Assembly (NCBI RefSeq): GCF_900324465.2
Contig: NC_046627.1
Coordinates: forward strand, 17,117,022-17,181,021
From: Anabas testudineus
Lineage: Eukaryota; Chordata; Actinopteri; Anabantiformes; Anabantidae
Direction: 5' to 3'
Length of the DNA: 64,000 nucleotides
Translations under genes and position numbers: made by a program
The notes under the pieces: generated by a model
Database searches by the model: none
What the model was told of the DNA's origin: nothing
What the model saw: only the letters and a program-made list of their open reading frames with translations
Part shown: positions 1-12,357 of the stretch, piece after piece
Position numbering within the stretch: position 1 is the stretch's first letter
Layout of the letters: each line of letters opens with the position of its first letter

Positions 1-1170
1 TTTGTTTGCTTTCAGTGTGTTGTTGCTGCCTCTGTTGTAGTGTGTGGTTCATCATTTTTACTTGTTGTTGTTCCTCATTGTAGTGTTGTTTCTGTGTGTG
101 TTGTTGCTGCCTCTGTTGTAGTTGTTGTTTCTCAGTTGTAGTTGTTGCTGCTTCAGTGTTGTTGTTTGCAGCCTCGTTGTGTTGTGGGTCCATCAGTTTT
201 GTAGTTGTTGTTGCTTCCAGGTTGTGTTGCTGCCTTGTTGTCAGTTGTTGCTTTAGTCTGTTGTGTAGTTGTGGGTCATCAGGTTGTAGTTGTTGGCTTC
301 GCTGTGTTGTTGCCGCCTCTGTGTTTGTGGGTCCATCAGTTGTAGTTGTTGTTCCCTCAGTTGTAGTTGTTGTTGCTTCAGCTGTTGTTGTTGCTGCCTC
401 TGTTGTAGTTGTTGTTTCCTCTCAGTTGTAGTTGTTGTCGCTTCAGTTGTTGTTGTTGCTTCAGCTGTTGTTGTAGTTGTGGGTCCATCAGTTGTTGTTG
501 TTGGTTCTTCAGTTGTTGTTGTTGCTGCCTGTGTTGTAGTTGTTGGTGCCTCTGTTGTAGTTGTTGTTTCCTCAGTTGTAGTTGTTGTTGCTTCATCTGT
601 TGTTGTTGCTGCCTCTGTTGTAGTTGTTGTTTCCTCAGTTGTAGTTGATGTCGCTTCAGTTGTTGTTGTTGCTTCAGCTGTTGTTGTAGTTGTGGGTCCA
701 TCAGTTGTTGTTGATGGTTCTTCAGTTGTTGTTGTTGCTTCCTCTGTTGTAGTTGTTGTTTCCTCAGTTGTAGTTGTTGTTGCTTCAGCTGTTGTTGTTG
801 CAGCCTCTGTTGTAGTTGTGGGTCCATCAGTTGTAGTTGTTGTTCCCTCAGTTGTAGTTGTTGTCTCAGCTGTTGTTGTTGCTGGCTCTGTTGTTGTTGT
901 TGTTCCTCAGTTGTAGTTGTTGTATTAGTGTTGTTGTGCATTCGCTGTTGTATTGTGGTCCATCAGTTGTTGTTGTTGGTTCTTCAGTTGTTGTTGTTGC
1001 TGCCTGTGTTGTAGTTGTTGGTGCCTCTGTTGTAGTTGTTGTTTCCTCAGTTGTAGTTGTTGTTGCTTCATCTGTTGTTGTTGCTGCCTCTGTTGTAGTT
1101 GTTGTTTCCTCAGTTGTAGTTGTTGTCGCTTCAGTTGTTGTTGTTGCTTCAGCTGTTGTTGTAGTTGTGG
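1..1170 (-). repeat. Inverted block of mucin-type Thr repeats with broken frames
   Basis: The + strand is rich in TTG/GTT triplets. Its reverse complement is the same ACA/ACT-rich repeat that codes TTTTEAATTTAEA-like protein in the flanking gene, so this block lies opposite to the gene that starts at about 1171. On the minus strand it reads as Thr-rich protein only in pieces. The first ~300 bases in particular contain many irregular lengths that break the triplet rhythm. Positions 482-695 and 957-1170 are near-identical direct copies. It may be a real inversion inside a tandem array, or a misassembled or noisy contig edge. No start, splice site or non-repeat domain is visible here. Confidence 0.7.
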
Positions 1171-2350
1171 TACAGGACCCACAACTACAACAGAGGCTGC
1201 AACAACAACTACAACTGATGGACCCACAACTACAACAGAGGCTGCAACAACAAACAACTACAACTGATGGACCCACAACTACAACAGAGGCAGCAACAAC
1301 AACAACTACAACTACAACTGAGGGAACAACAACTACAACAGAGGCAGCAACAACAACAACTGAAGCAACAACAACTACAACTGATGGACCCACAACTACA
1401 ACAGAGGCAGCAACAACAACAGCTGAAGCAACAACAACTACAACTGAGGGAAACAACAACTACAACAGAGGCAGCAACAACAACAACTACAACTGATGGA
1501 CCCACAACTACAACAGAGGCAGCAACAACAACAGCTGAAGCAACAACAACTACAACTGAGGAAACAACAACTACAACAGAGGCAGCAACAACAACAGCAG
1601 AAACAACTACAACTGAGGGAACAACAACAAGTACAACTGATGAACCCACAACTACAACAGAGGCAGCAACAACAACAACTGAAGCAACAACAACTACAAC
1701 TGATGGACCCACAACTACAACAGAGGCTGCAACAACAACTACAACTGATGGACCCACAACTACAACAGAGGCTGCAACAACAACAACTGAAGCAACAACA
1801 ACCACAACTGATGGACCCACAACTACAACAGAGGCTGCAACAACAACAACTACAACTGAGGAACCCACAACAACAACAGAGTCAGCAACAACAACAGCTG
1901 AAGAAGCAACAACTACAACTGAGGAACCCACAACAACAACAGAGTCAGCAACAACAACAGCTGAAGCAACAACAACTACAACTGAGGAAACAACAACAAC
2001 AACAGAGGCAGCAACAACAACAGCTGAAGCAACAACAACTACAACTGAGGGAGCAACAACAACAACTACAACTGATGGACCCACAACTACAACAGAGGCA
2101 GCAACAACAACAGCTGAAGCAACAACAACTACAACTGATGGACCCACAACTACAACAGAGGCTGCAACAACAACAGCTGAAGCAACAACAACTACAACTG
2201 AGGAAACAACAACTACAACAGAGGCAGCAACAACAACAACTGAAGCAACAACAACAACAACAGCAGAAGCAACAACAACTACAACAGAGGCAGCAACAAC
2301 AACAACAACTGAAGTAACAACAACAAATGAAGCAACAACAAGTACAACAG
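1171..2350 (+). repeat. TTTTEAATTTAEA-type coding tandem repeat (block A)
   Basis: Irregular coding repeats of Thr runs alternating with EAA, AEA, EET and DGP, built on ACA/ACT, GAG-GCA and GAT-GGA-CCC codons. Unit lengths vary, unlike the strict 30-bp units of copies 2 and 3. The Thr-rich frame shifts near 1250 and near 1450, where one extra A is seen in gagggaaacaac. From about 1450 the frame stays open to 6138. Confidence 0.85.
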
Positions 2351-5300
2351 AGGCAGCAACAACAACAACACCTGAAACAACTACAACAACAAGTGAAACA
2401 TCAACAATTACAATGGAGTTACCAACAACTACAACTGAGGGAACAACAACAACAACAACCGAGGTACCAACAACAACAACTCAGCCATCAACAACAACAC
2501 CTGAAACAACTACAACAACAAGTGAAACATCAACAATTACAACAGAGTTACCAACAACTACAACTGAGGGAACAACCACAACTCAGCCATCAACAACAAC
2601 ACCTGAAACAACCACAACAACAAGTGAAACATCAACAATTACAACAGAGTTACCAACAACTACAACTGAGGGAACAACATCAACGGAGGTACCAACAACA
2701 ACAAATCAGCCATCAACAACAACACCTGGAACACCCACAACAACAAGTGAAACATCAACAAGTACAACAGAATTAACAACAACAACAGCTGAGGAAACAT
2801 CCACAAATCAGCCATCAACAACAACACCTGAATCAGCCACAACAACAAGTGAAACATCAACAATTACAACAGAGTTACCAACAACTACAACTGAGGGAAC
2901 AACAACAACTCAGCCATCAACAACAGCATCTCCAACAACAACAACAAATCAGCCATCAACAACAACACCTGAAACAACCACAACAACAAGTGAAACATCA
3001 ACAATTACAACAGAGTTAACAACAACTACAACTGAGGGAACAACAACAACAACTCAGCCATCAACAACAACACCTGAAACACCCACAAGTGAAACATCAA
3101 CAATTACAACAGAGTTACCAACAACTACAACTGAGGGAACAACAACAACAACAACCGAGGAACCAACAACAACAACAACACCTGAAACAACTACAACAAC
3201 AAGTGAAACATCAACAATTACAACGGAGTTACCAACAACTACAACTGAGGGAACAACAACAACAACAACCGAGGTACCAACAACAACAACTCAGCCATCA
3301 ACAACAACACCTGAAACAACTACAACAACAAGTGAAACATCAACAATTACAACGGAGTTACCAACAACTACAACTGAGGGAACAACAACAACCGAGGTAC
3401 CAACAACAACAACTCAGCCATCAACAACAACACCTGAAACAACTACAACAACAAGTGAAACATCAACAATTACAAACGAGTTAACAACAACTACAACTGA
3501 GGGAACAACCACAACTCAGCCATCAACAACAACAACTACTCAACTATCAACAACAACACCTGAATCAACCACAACAACAAGTGAAACATCAGCAATTACA
3601 ACAGAGTTACCAACAACTACAACTGAGGGAACAACCACAACAACAACCGAGGTACCAACAACAACAACTCAGCCATCAACAACAACACCTGAAACAACTA
3701 CAACAACAAGTGAAACATCAACAATTACAACAGAGTTACCAACAACTACAACTGAGGGAACAACAACAACAACAGAGGTACCAACAACAACAACTCAGCC
3801 ATCAACAACAACACCTGGAACACCCACAACAACAAGTGAAACATCAACAAGTACAACAGAGTTACCAACAACTACAACTGAGGGAACAACATCAACGGAG
3901 GTACCAACAACAACAACTCAGCCATCAACAACAACACCTGAAACAACAACAAGTGAAACATCAACAAGTACAACAGAGTTACCAACAACTACAACTGAGG
4001 GAACAACATCAACGGAGGTACCAACAACAACAAATCAGCCATCAACAACAACACCTGAAACAACCACAACAACAAGTGAAACATCAACAATTACAACAGA
4101 GTTACCAACAACCGCAACTGAGGGAACAACAACAACAACTCAGCCATCAACAACAACACCTGAAATAACAACAACAACTCAGCCATCAGCAACAACACCT
4201 GAAACACCCACAACAAGTGAAACATCAACAATTACAACAGATTTACCAACAACTACAACTGAGGGAACAACCACAACCGAGGTACCAACAACAACAACTC
4301 AGCCATCAACAACAACACCTGAAACAACTACAACAACAAGTGAAACATCAACAATTACAACGGAGTTACCAACAACTACAACTGAGGGAACAACAACAAC
4401 CGAGGTACCAACAACAACAACTCAGCCATCAACAACAACACCTGAAACAACTACAACAACAAGTGAAACATCAACAATTACAACAGAGTTAACAACAACT
4501 ACAACTGAGGGAACAACCACAACTCAGCCATCAACAACAACACTTGAATCAACCACAACAACAAGTGAAACATCAACAATTACAACAGAGTTACCAACAA
4601 CTACAACTGAGGGAACAACAACAACAACAGAGGTACCAACAACAACAACTCAGCCATCAACAACAACACCTGAAACACCCACAAATCAGCCATCAACAAC
4701 AACACCTGAAACACCCACAAGTCAGCCATCAACAACAACACCTGAATCAGCCACAACAACAAGTGAAACATCAACAATTACAACAGAGTTACCAACAACT
4801 ACAACTGAGGGAACAACCACAACTCAGCCATCAACAACAGCACCTCCAACAACAACAACAAATCAGCCATCAACAACAACACCTGAAACAACCACAACAA
4901 CAAGTGAAACATCAACAATTACAACAGAGTTACCAACAACTACAACTGAGGGAACAACATCAACGGAGGTACCAACAACAACAACTCAGCCATCAACAAC
5001 AACACCTGAATCAACCACAACAACAAGTGAAACATCAACAATTACAACAGAGTTAACAACAACTACAACTGAGGGAACAACCACAACTCAGCCATCAACA
5101 ACAATAACAAATCAGCCATCAACAACAACACCCGAATCAACCACAACAACAAGTGAAACATCAACAATTACAACTGAGTTACCAACAACTACAACTCAGC
5201 CATCAACAACAACACCTGAAATACCCACAATAGCAATAGAGTTACCAACAATTACAACTGAGAGAACAACAACATCTCAGCCATCAGCAACAACACCTGA

Positions 5301-8201
5301 AACAACCACAACAACAAGTGAAACATCAACAATTACAACGGAGTTACCAACAACTACAATTGAGGGAACAACATCAACGGAGGTACCAACAACAACAACT
5401 CAGCCATCAACAACAACACCTGAAACAACCACAACAAGTAAAACATCAACAATTACAACAGAGTTACCAACAACTACAACTGAGGGAACAACAACAACAG
5501 ACGTAGCAACAACAACAACTCAGCCATCATCAACAACACCTATAACAACAACAACTCAGCCATCAACAACAACACCTGCAACAACCACAACAAGTAAAAC
5601 ATCAACAATTACAACAGAGTTACCAACAACTACAACTGAGGGAACGACAACAACAGAGGTAGCAACAACAACAACTCAGCCATCATCAACAACACCTATA
5701 ACAACAACAACTCAGCCATCAACAACAACACCTGCATCAACAACAACAACTCAGTCATCAACAACAACACCTGAAACAACCACAACAACAAGTAAAACAT
5801 CAACCACTGGAGCAAATTCAACTAATGCACCAACAACCGCAACAACAACAGCATCATCTACAAAAGAGACCCCCACATTACAAACTACAACTAAAGCCCC
5901 CACAACTCTGATAGAGACATCCACAACAATAACAACGACAACAACATCTGCTCTGACAACAGCTACTACAAGAAATACAACGTCTCCATCAACAACTACA
6001 TCAACAACTGCATCAACAACAGTTGCTGTACCTGTTTATAATGTGGAAGCAACACTGATAAATGAACCATTTACAGAAGATCTTAGGAACCGCAGCAGCA
6101 CGAAATTCAAGGATCTTGAAACAAGAGTTGTTGAGGCGGTGAGTACATTTTCCCATTAAATAATTTTTGTTGTCAGAACTTTTTCACTTCGTCACACTAA
6201 TCTCAGCAAAATGTTTCATTCTGTTTAGTAAAATTTTAACTTGGTATCTTTTACTTTCTTTTTGCAGTGTGAAATAATATACAGAGGAAAATTTCCTAAA
6301 CAGTTTGACCACTGCTATGTTATAGACTTCAGGTAAAAACACTTTACTAACAATAGTTTATACTTGAATTTGAATTAAATGTTTTCATATTCTGGATTTT
6401 ATGTTTAAATGTTGATATTGTGGTAATTTTACTTTTTTTATGTGTGTCCTTGTGTTTCTTTTTGATACAGCGCTACGCAGAGTGTAAAGCGAGCGAACGA
6501 AACTCAAGCAGAGTTGGGAGTTGTGTTCAAGGCATCTACTCCCTTTTCCGAACTCCCACAGAACGCTGTCGTTGCTCAAGCTTTAATAGAAGCTGCAAAC
6601 AGTTCCAACAGTAACTTTAACGTGACCCTAAACCCCAACACAATCACAGTAATAGGTAAGTACACATAAAAAAAAACCTTTTGTCAATAAGTTGAGATAG
6701 TTCAGTTGATCCATTCATCACCACCTGAACACAAGTTAGTTTACACACATAACAGGTATTGAGGCAGATGCATCTGTAGATTATTGGCACTTTATATCTA
6801 AATAAAATAAAAAATACTAAAAATTATTTTATATTTATAAATGTTTTACAGCAAGTCCAGTGCCAACTATTGCACCTCCAACTACTACACCAGTAACCGA
6901 TGCACCTACATCTAATGAATCTACAACTGCTTCACCAACGTCTACTGTAACTGTTACACCTTCATCTGCTACACCTACAACTGCTGCACCTGCACCTAAT
7001 GTACCTACAACTGCTGCACCTGCACCTAATGTACCTACAACTGCTGCACCTACATCAACTACATCCAAAACCACTGCACCTTCATCTACTACAACTGTTA
7101 CATCGACATCTGCTACATCCACATCTACATCCACAACCACAGCACTTGCAACACGGCTGGTGACTTTCAGATCTCGTCTAGACACATTCACAGCTGACTT
7201 GTTGGATCCAACATCTGAACGTTATAAAAGTCGATCTGCAATGATCATTACACAGGTAAACATCGTGCTCAGCACACAACATAAGATATTAACACTGTAA
7301 CAACAAATCATCTTTAACTTTTAAGTTAGTGTCAGTACAATATTTCTTTTTTTTTCTATTCCTACAGCTTCAGCCTATGTATCAAGCAGCCTTCCCTTCT
7401 TCCTTCAAGGAGATTAAAGTTGTGGGATACACGTAAGTTATTATGTCATTTTATTTTATAACTTGTTCAAATATTTCATGTCTGAATAGTCAGAAACATT
7501 TAAAAAGACTTGTTAAAAATTGTGTAGATGACCTGAGGGAATGAACATCTCACCACTTAAGTAATGCTGAGTTAATGATTCTAACAAGTCTTGGAACGCA
7601 ACAGAACCACAGTACTACTGAGACTGTGAAGAAGACATAAACATCAGTCATAATTCAGAAGGCATGAAGATTTAAATACTTTAGCTGTAGAATTAGTTGA
7701 TGTATTGTTTAACCCATACACGAGATACTGTTTATTCTTGTTAAGTCCTGATAGTTCGTGTAGGATTGCAGACATGAATTCGTGATTCTTCATTTACCCT
7801 ATTATGAAGTGTTACTGTTTAGTGTAGTGGCCGAGTTATGATAATAATGTTTCTGCTACTTTTTCTGCAGCAATGGATCAATCATCACCTCCTTGACATT
7901 ATCCTTCATCAGCTCGTCTGTCCCTAATAACACTCAGATCGCGAATGTTTTGTACAATGCATCTTCATATGTCACTGGCTTTGACATTGAAGGCAGCTCC
8001 GTTACTGTGAATGGAATACGTAAGTTCGACTAATACTTGTACAAAAGTTCTCAAACAGCACAATTATTCATTGATTATATATTCTTAAGTATTGTCTTTG
8101 TGTTCTCTCCATTTACAGCTTCAAGTGGAGTAATGCACAAGATCAGTATCATCACAGCATACTGCCTGGTGCTCTTGTCATGGCTACTGTCAAGCCAGTA
8201 A
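1171..8201 (+). CDS. SEA-domain mucin, copy 1 (5' partial), putative GPI-anchored
   Basis: This is the 3' part of a large secreted or surface mucin; the 5' end lies outside the window or is lost in the inverted block. Exons inferred from splice signals are: giant repeat exon ~1171-6138, then 6268-6332, 6471-6654, 6852-7254, 7368-7432, 7871-8019 and 8119-8201. The giant exon codes almost only Thr, Ser, Pro, Glu and Ala, as expected for a heavily O-glycosylated stalk. Its end (NEPFTEDLRNRSS...) begins the first SEA domain, completed by the next two exons. Exon 6852-7254 carries a short Thr/Pro stretch and the start of a second SEA domain (FRSRLDTFTADLLDPTSERY). That domain continues through 8019 and has GSIITSLTLSF at the usual self-cleavage site. 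The last exon codes SSGVMHK followed by about 18 hydrophobic residues and stop, resembling a GPI signal. Frame breaks near 1250 and 1450 make the left edge unreliable. The SEA family is recognised; the exact orthologue is not. Confidence 0.8.
2350..5800 (+). repeat. SETSTITTELPTTTTEGT-type coding tandem repeat (block B)
   Basis: Roughly thirty imperfect copies of a longer unit with the recurring order TTTPET, TTTTSETSTITTEL, PTTTTEGT, TEVPTTTT, QPS. Units lose or gain sub-blocks such as TEVPTTTT, which gives unequal lengths of about 90-130 bp. The reading frame is kept throughout. It decays at the 3' end (5200-5800) into more diverged copies before non-repeat sequence begins. Confidence 0.85.
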
Positions 8202-9227
8202 TAGCATCTGTGCTGTTTTCTATTTTGATCCGTATGACTGCCATTGCTGGCATGAAGATGGACCTTTAGCTTTCTGTTCTGATAGAACACATTAGTAATG
8301 TTGGATTAAATATGCCTGTTGAGCACATTTCTGTAAGGAAATTTCCAAAATTCTGGATTGCAAAGAAATACGCAGCAAACTTTAAGCACTTAGTCAATAG
8401 ACTATTAAATAAGACAATATAATTACACCATTGATTGATATACGTATGCTAGACTGAACTTTCAGTACTTTTCTCTGCTGTTATAGGTCTTTAAAAGATT
8501 AGATCAATATTTATTTTAAACAATTTAAAAAAATTAAATTTTAGATTTTGATCACAATTGCTGAAAACATAATTAGTAAAGAGCACAAACACATTAAATG
8601 AAGGGACACGTGCAATGGGCTGCATACCCCAACCTTGACCCTGTGCATATAATTTTGTCAATGGTCATGGTTCACATGTGATATTTATTTGATTTAAATG
8701 TAATGTAATACACTGTCAATCAATGTCACTTATTTATTCTAAATGTATTTATTCACTCTGTATTAATGATTTAATCATGCAGAATATTTTTTGTGATTTG
8801 TTTTCTTTATGTAAATTTTACATTAATCACAGTAAAGAATATTTAAAGAATTCAAGTGTCTTATGATGTTTTGCACTTAAAGACAGAGTTTATAAGTGCA
8901 TGCTTAAGGCCACAGGTCTTTATGAAACCATAACTGAAGTTTCAAATTACTCATGTTCATTTCCTGCAACTGAATACACATACAATAACGTCTTTCAATC
9001 AGCTAGTGTTACTTGTCCAGTTTGTTCAGACACCATTTAATCTGACAGTCTGAACCATACTTTGTAGTAGTAGAAGTAAACATGATACTTTGTTATCTTG
9101 GCTACAGGTCTAAAGAGTTTTTTTTTTTTTTCAAAGCAAATAATTATGCTTAAATTCAAAAAGAAGAAATTAAATGTACAGATGACTTTCACAAAAGGTA
9201 TATCTACATATAATCTTTCAGTAGCTA
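8202..9227 (+). other. 3' flank of mucin copy 1, duplicated spacer
   Basis: No convincing coding exon is seen. The stretch is AT-rich and aligns by eye, almost base for base, to the region after mucin copy 2 (about 20452-21440), and in part to the region after copy 3 (28250-28450). It contains the 3' UTR and the spacer of the ancestral duplicated unit. Its continuation after the LINE insertion is at 12374. Confidence 0.7.
9212..9227 (+). repeat. Target-site duplication, left copy
   Basis: The 16-bp sequence aatctttcagtagcta is repeated exactly at 12358-12373, bracketing the LINE. The paralogous spacer after mucin copy 2 (about 21437-21455) has a related single site without the insertion. Confidence 0.9.
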
Positions 9228-12200
9228 AATCTAGCCACAGGGGTTGCAAGCCAGTTACTTCTGTGCCGGTCCCAAGCCCGGATAAATAGAGAGGGTTGCG
9301 TCAGGAAGGGCATCCGGCGTAAAAATTGCCAAAATAACCATGCGAATCATCAATAACACTTTCATACCGGATCGGTCGAGGCCCGGGTTAACAACGACCG
9401 CCACCGGTGCTGTTAACCTACAGGGTGCCGGTGGAAATTTGACTACTGTTGGTCGAAGAAAGAGGGGAGGCAGAAGGGTTCATGGGCAGAGAGAGAAGGG
9501 AAAAGGCAGGAGCATAGGTTTGAGAATAGGGACTCTTAACGTTGGCACGATGACAGGGAAAGGCAGAGAGCTGGCAGACATGATGGAGAGAAGGAAGGTA
9601 GATGTACTGTGTGTGCAGGAGACAAGGTGGAAGGGCAGCAAGGCACGTAGTATCGGAGGAGGATACAAACTGTTCTACCATGGTGTTGATAGGAAGAGAA
9701 ACGGGGTAGGAGTGATCCTGAAGGCGGAGTTTGTGAACAATGTTCTAGAGGTGAAAAGAGTCTCAGACAGGGTGATGAGCATAAAGCTAGAAATTGAAGG
9801 GGTGATGATGAATGTAGTCAGTGGGTATGCGCCACAGGTTGGCTGTGAGTTAGAAGAGAAGGAGAGATTCTGGAGTGAGTTTGATGAGGTCATAGAGAGT
9901 ATCCCCAGAGGAGAGAGAGTTGTTGTTGGAGCAGACTTCAATGGGCATGTTGGTGAGGGCAACAGAGGTGATGAGGAGGTGATGGGCAGGTTTGGTGTGA
10001 AGGAAAGGAATCTGGAAGGACAGATGGTGGTGGACTTTGCTAAGAGGATGGAAATGGCTGTAGTCAACACCTACTTCCAGAAGCGAGAGGAACATAGAGT
10101 GACATACAGGAGTGGAGGTAGGAGTACACAGGTGGACTACATCCTATGTAGACGAGGTCATTTGAGAGAGATTAGTGACTGCAAAGTGGTGGTAGGAGAG
10201 AGTGTAGCCAGACAGCACCGCATGGTGGTGTGCAAGATGACTCTGGAGGTCAGGAAGAAGAAAAGAGGGAAGTCAGAGAAGAAGACCAAGTGGTGGAAGC
10301 TAAAGAATGAAGAAACTTGTGAGGAATTCAGACAGAAGTTGAGACAGGTTCTGGGTGGTCAGGATGAGCTTCCAGATGACTGGGAAACTACAGCAGAGGT
10401 TATCAGGGAAACAGGTAGGAAGGTGCTAGGTGTGTCATCTGGAAAGAGGAAAGAAGGTAAAGACACTTGGTGGTGGAATGAGGAAGTACAGGAATGTGTC
10501 CAGAGGAAGAGGTTAGCTAGAAGGAAGTGGGATGTAGAAAGGACTGAGGAAAGTAGACAGGAGTACAAGGAAGCGCAGCGTAGAGTGAAGAGGGAGGTGG
10601 CAAAGGCCAAACAGAAAGCTTACGATGAGCTGTATGACAGGTTAGACACAAAGGAAGGAGAGAAGGACTTGTACAGGCTAGCCAGACAGAGAGATAGAGA
10701 TGGGAAGGATGTGCAACAGGTAAGGGTGATTAAGGACAGAGATGGAAAGGTACTAACAACCCAGGAGAGTGTGCAGAAAAGATGGAAGGAGTATTTTGAG
10801 GAGCTGATGAACGAGGAAAATGACAGGGAAAGAAGGGAGGAAGATGTGGATGTTGTGGAGCAGGAAATAGAAGAGATTGGAAAGGATGAGGTTAGGAAGG
10901 CTCTGAAAAGGATGAAGAGTGGAAAGGGTGTTGGTCCTGATGACGTACCTGTGGAGGTGTGGAAGTGCTTAGGAGAGACAGCAGTGGAGTTTCTAACCAG
11001 TTTGTTCAATAGGATTCTAGAGAGTGAAAAGATGCCTGAGGAATGGAGGAGAAGTGTTCTGGTTCCGATCTTTAAGAACAAGGGTGACACGCAGAACTGC
11101 AGCAACTATAGAGGAATAAAGTTGATGAGCCACACATTGAAGCTGTGGGAAAGAGTAGTGGAAGCCAGGCTTAGGAAGAAGGTGGAGATTTGTGAGCAGC
11201 AGTATGGTTTCATGCCCCGTAAGAGCACCACTGATGCCATTTTTGCTTTGAGAATGTTGATGGAAAAGTACAGAGATGGTCAGAAGGAGCTGCATTGTGT
11301 CTTTGTGGATTTAGAGAAGGCGTATGACAGGGTGCCGAGGGAGGAGCTGTGGTACTGTATGAGGTCATCGGGAGTGGCAGAGAAGTACGTCAGAGTAGTT
11401 CAGGACATGTATGAGAGAAGTATGACAGTGGTGAGATGTGCTGTAGGTCAGACAGAGGAGTTCAAGGTGGAGGTGGGACTACACCAAGGATCAGCTTTGA
11501 TTCCCTTCTTGTTTGCTATGCTGATGGACAGGCTGACAGATGAGGTCAGACAGGAATCTCCCTGGACAATGATGTTTGCGGATGACATTGTGATTTGCAG
11601 TGAGAGTAGAGAGCAGGTAGAGGAACAGCTGGAGAGGTGGAGGTTTGCTCTGGAAAGAAGAGGCATGAAGGTCAGTCGTAGTAAGACAGAATACATGTGT
11701 CTGAACGAGAGGGATCAAGGTAGAAGCGTTAGGTTACAGGGGGCTGAGGTGAAGAAGGTACAGGAGTTTAAGTACTTGGGTTCAACAGTTCAGTGTGATG
11801 GAGAGTGTGGAAAAGAGGTGAAGAGGCAAGTGCAGGCAGGTTGGAGCGGGTGGAGGAAAGTGTCAGGAGTGTTGTGTGACAGAAGAGTGTCAGCAAGACT
11901 CAAAGGAAAGGTCTACAAGACAGTGGTGAGACCAGCTCTGCTCTATGGGTTAGAGACGGTAGCAGTGAGAAAGAGACAAGAGGCTGAGATGGAGGTAGCA
12001 GAGATGAAGATGTTGAGGTTCTCCTTAGGAGTGACCAGGTTAGACAGAATAAGGAACGAGTACATCAGAGGGACGGCTCACGTTGCCTGTGTTAGCGACA
12101 AAGTCAGAGAGGCCAGACTGAGATGGTTTGGACATGTTCAGAGGAGGGATAGTGAGTATATTGGTAGAAGGATGTTGGAGATGGAGCTGCCAGGCAGGAG

Positions 12201-12357
12201 GGCAAGAGGACGACCAAAGAGGAGATATATGGATGTCTTAACAGAGGACATGAGGTTGGTTAGTGTTAGGGTAGAAGATGTTCATGATAGATTTAGGTGG
12301 AGAAGGATGATTCGCTGTGGCGACCCCTGATGGGAAAAGCCGAAAGAGAAGAAGAAG
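9228..12357 (+). mobile_element. Full-length RTE-type non-LTR retrotransposon (LINE)
   Basis: The element is about 3.13 kb, with a short 5' leader (9228-9339), one long ORF and a very short 3' tail. The tail contains cgacccctgatgggaaaagc and ends in (gaa)n, a 3' end typical of fish RTE-clade elements. It is flanked by a perfect 16-bp target-site duplication. The ORF is uninterrupted. The duplicated spacer near 21440 lacks the insertion, so it arrived after the spacer duplicated, or was missing from the other copy. Clade assignment (RTE, Expander/RTE-X-like) rests on remembered features and not on a search. Confidence 0.92.
9340..12330 (+). CDS. LINE ORF: AP endonuclease plus reverse transcriptase
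   Basis: This 996-residue protein drives LINE retrotransposition by nicking target DNA and priming reverse transcription. A basic N-terminus (residues 1-60) is followed by an APE-type endonuclease (about 60-290) with GTLNVGTMTG, VQETRW, GADFNGHVGEG and VDYILCRR motifs; the usual SDH/SQH motif reads ARQHRMVV. A charged linker leads to the reverse transcriptase (about 540-830) with SNYRGIKLMSH, CVFVDLEKAYDRVP, GLHQGSALIPFLFAMLMDRL, the catalytic FADD at about 746-749 and KYLGSTVQ. The C-terminus has ARLRWFGHVQRR and GRRARGRPKRR. LIPF replaces the more common LSPF beside the catalytic region. No internal stop is present. The start at 9340 is the first ATG in frame. Similar fish ORFs are often misnamed craniofacial development protein 2-like. 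Confidence 0.93.
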   Translation: MRIINNTFIPDRSRPGLTTTATGAVNLQGAGGNLTTVGRRKRGGRRVHGQREKGKGRSIGLRIGTLNVGTMTGKGRELADMMERRKVDVLCVQETRWKGSKARSIGGGYKLFYHGVDRKRNGVGVILKAEFVNNVLEVKRVSDRVMSIKLEIEGVMMNVVSGYAPQVGCELEEKERFWSEFDEVIESIPRGERVVVGADFNGHVGEGNRGDEEVMGRFGVKERNLEGQMVVDFAKRMEMAVVNTYFQKREEHRVTYRSGGRSTQVDYILCRRGHLREISDCKVVVGESVARQHRMVVCKMTLEVRKKKRGKSEKKTKWWKLKNEETCEEFRQKLRQVLGGQDELPDDWETTAEVIRETGRKVLGVSSGKRKEGKDTWWWNEEVQECVQRKRLARRKWDVERTEESRQEYKEAQRRVKREVAKAKQKAYDELYDRLDTKEGEKDLYRLARQRDRDGKDVQQVRVIKDRDGKVLTTQESVQKRWKEYFEELMNEENDRERREEDVDVVEQEIEEIGKDEVRKALKRMKSGKGVGPDDVPVEVWKCLGETAVEFLTSLFNRILESEKMPEEWRRSVLVPIFKNKGDTQNCSNYRGIKLMSHTLKLWERVVEARLRKKVEICEQQYGFMPRKSTTDAIFALRMLMEKYRDGQKELHCVFVDLEKAYDRVPREELWYCMRSSGVAEKYVRVVQDMYERSMTVVRCAVGQTEEFKVEVGLHQGSALIPFLFAMLMDRLTDEVRQESPWTMMFADDIVICSESREQVEEQLERWRFALERRGMKVSRSKTEYMCLNERDQGRSVRLQGAEVKKVQEFKYLGSTVQCDGECGKEVKRQVQAGWSGWRKVSGVLCDRRVSARLKGKVYKTVVRPALLYGLETVAVRKRQEAEMEVAEMKMLRFSLGVTRLDRIRNEYIRGTAHVACVSDKVREARLRWFGHVQRRDSEYIGRRMLEMELPGRRARGRPKRRYMDVLTEDMRLVSVRVEDVHDRFRWRRMIRCGDP

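Noticed and set aside
1496-5506. Poly-Gln ORFs (QQQLKQQQLQL) on +
   Set aside because: Shifted reading of ACA/CAA-rich Thr repeats; no flanking domain in that frame.
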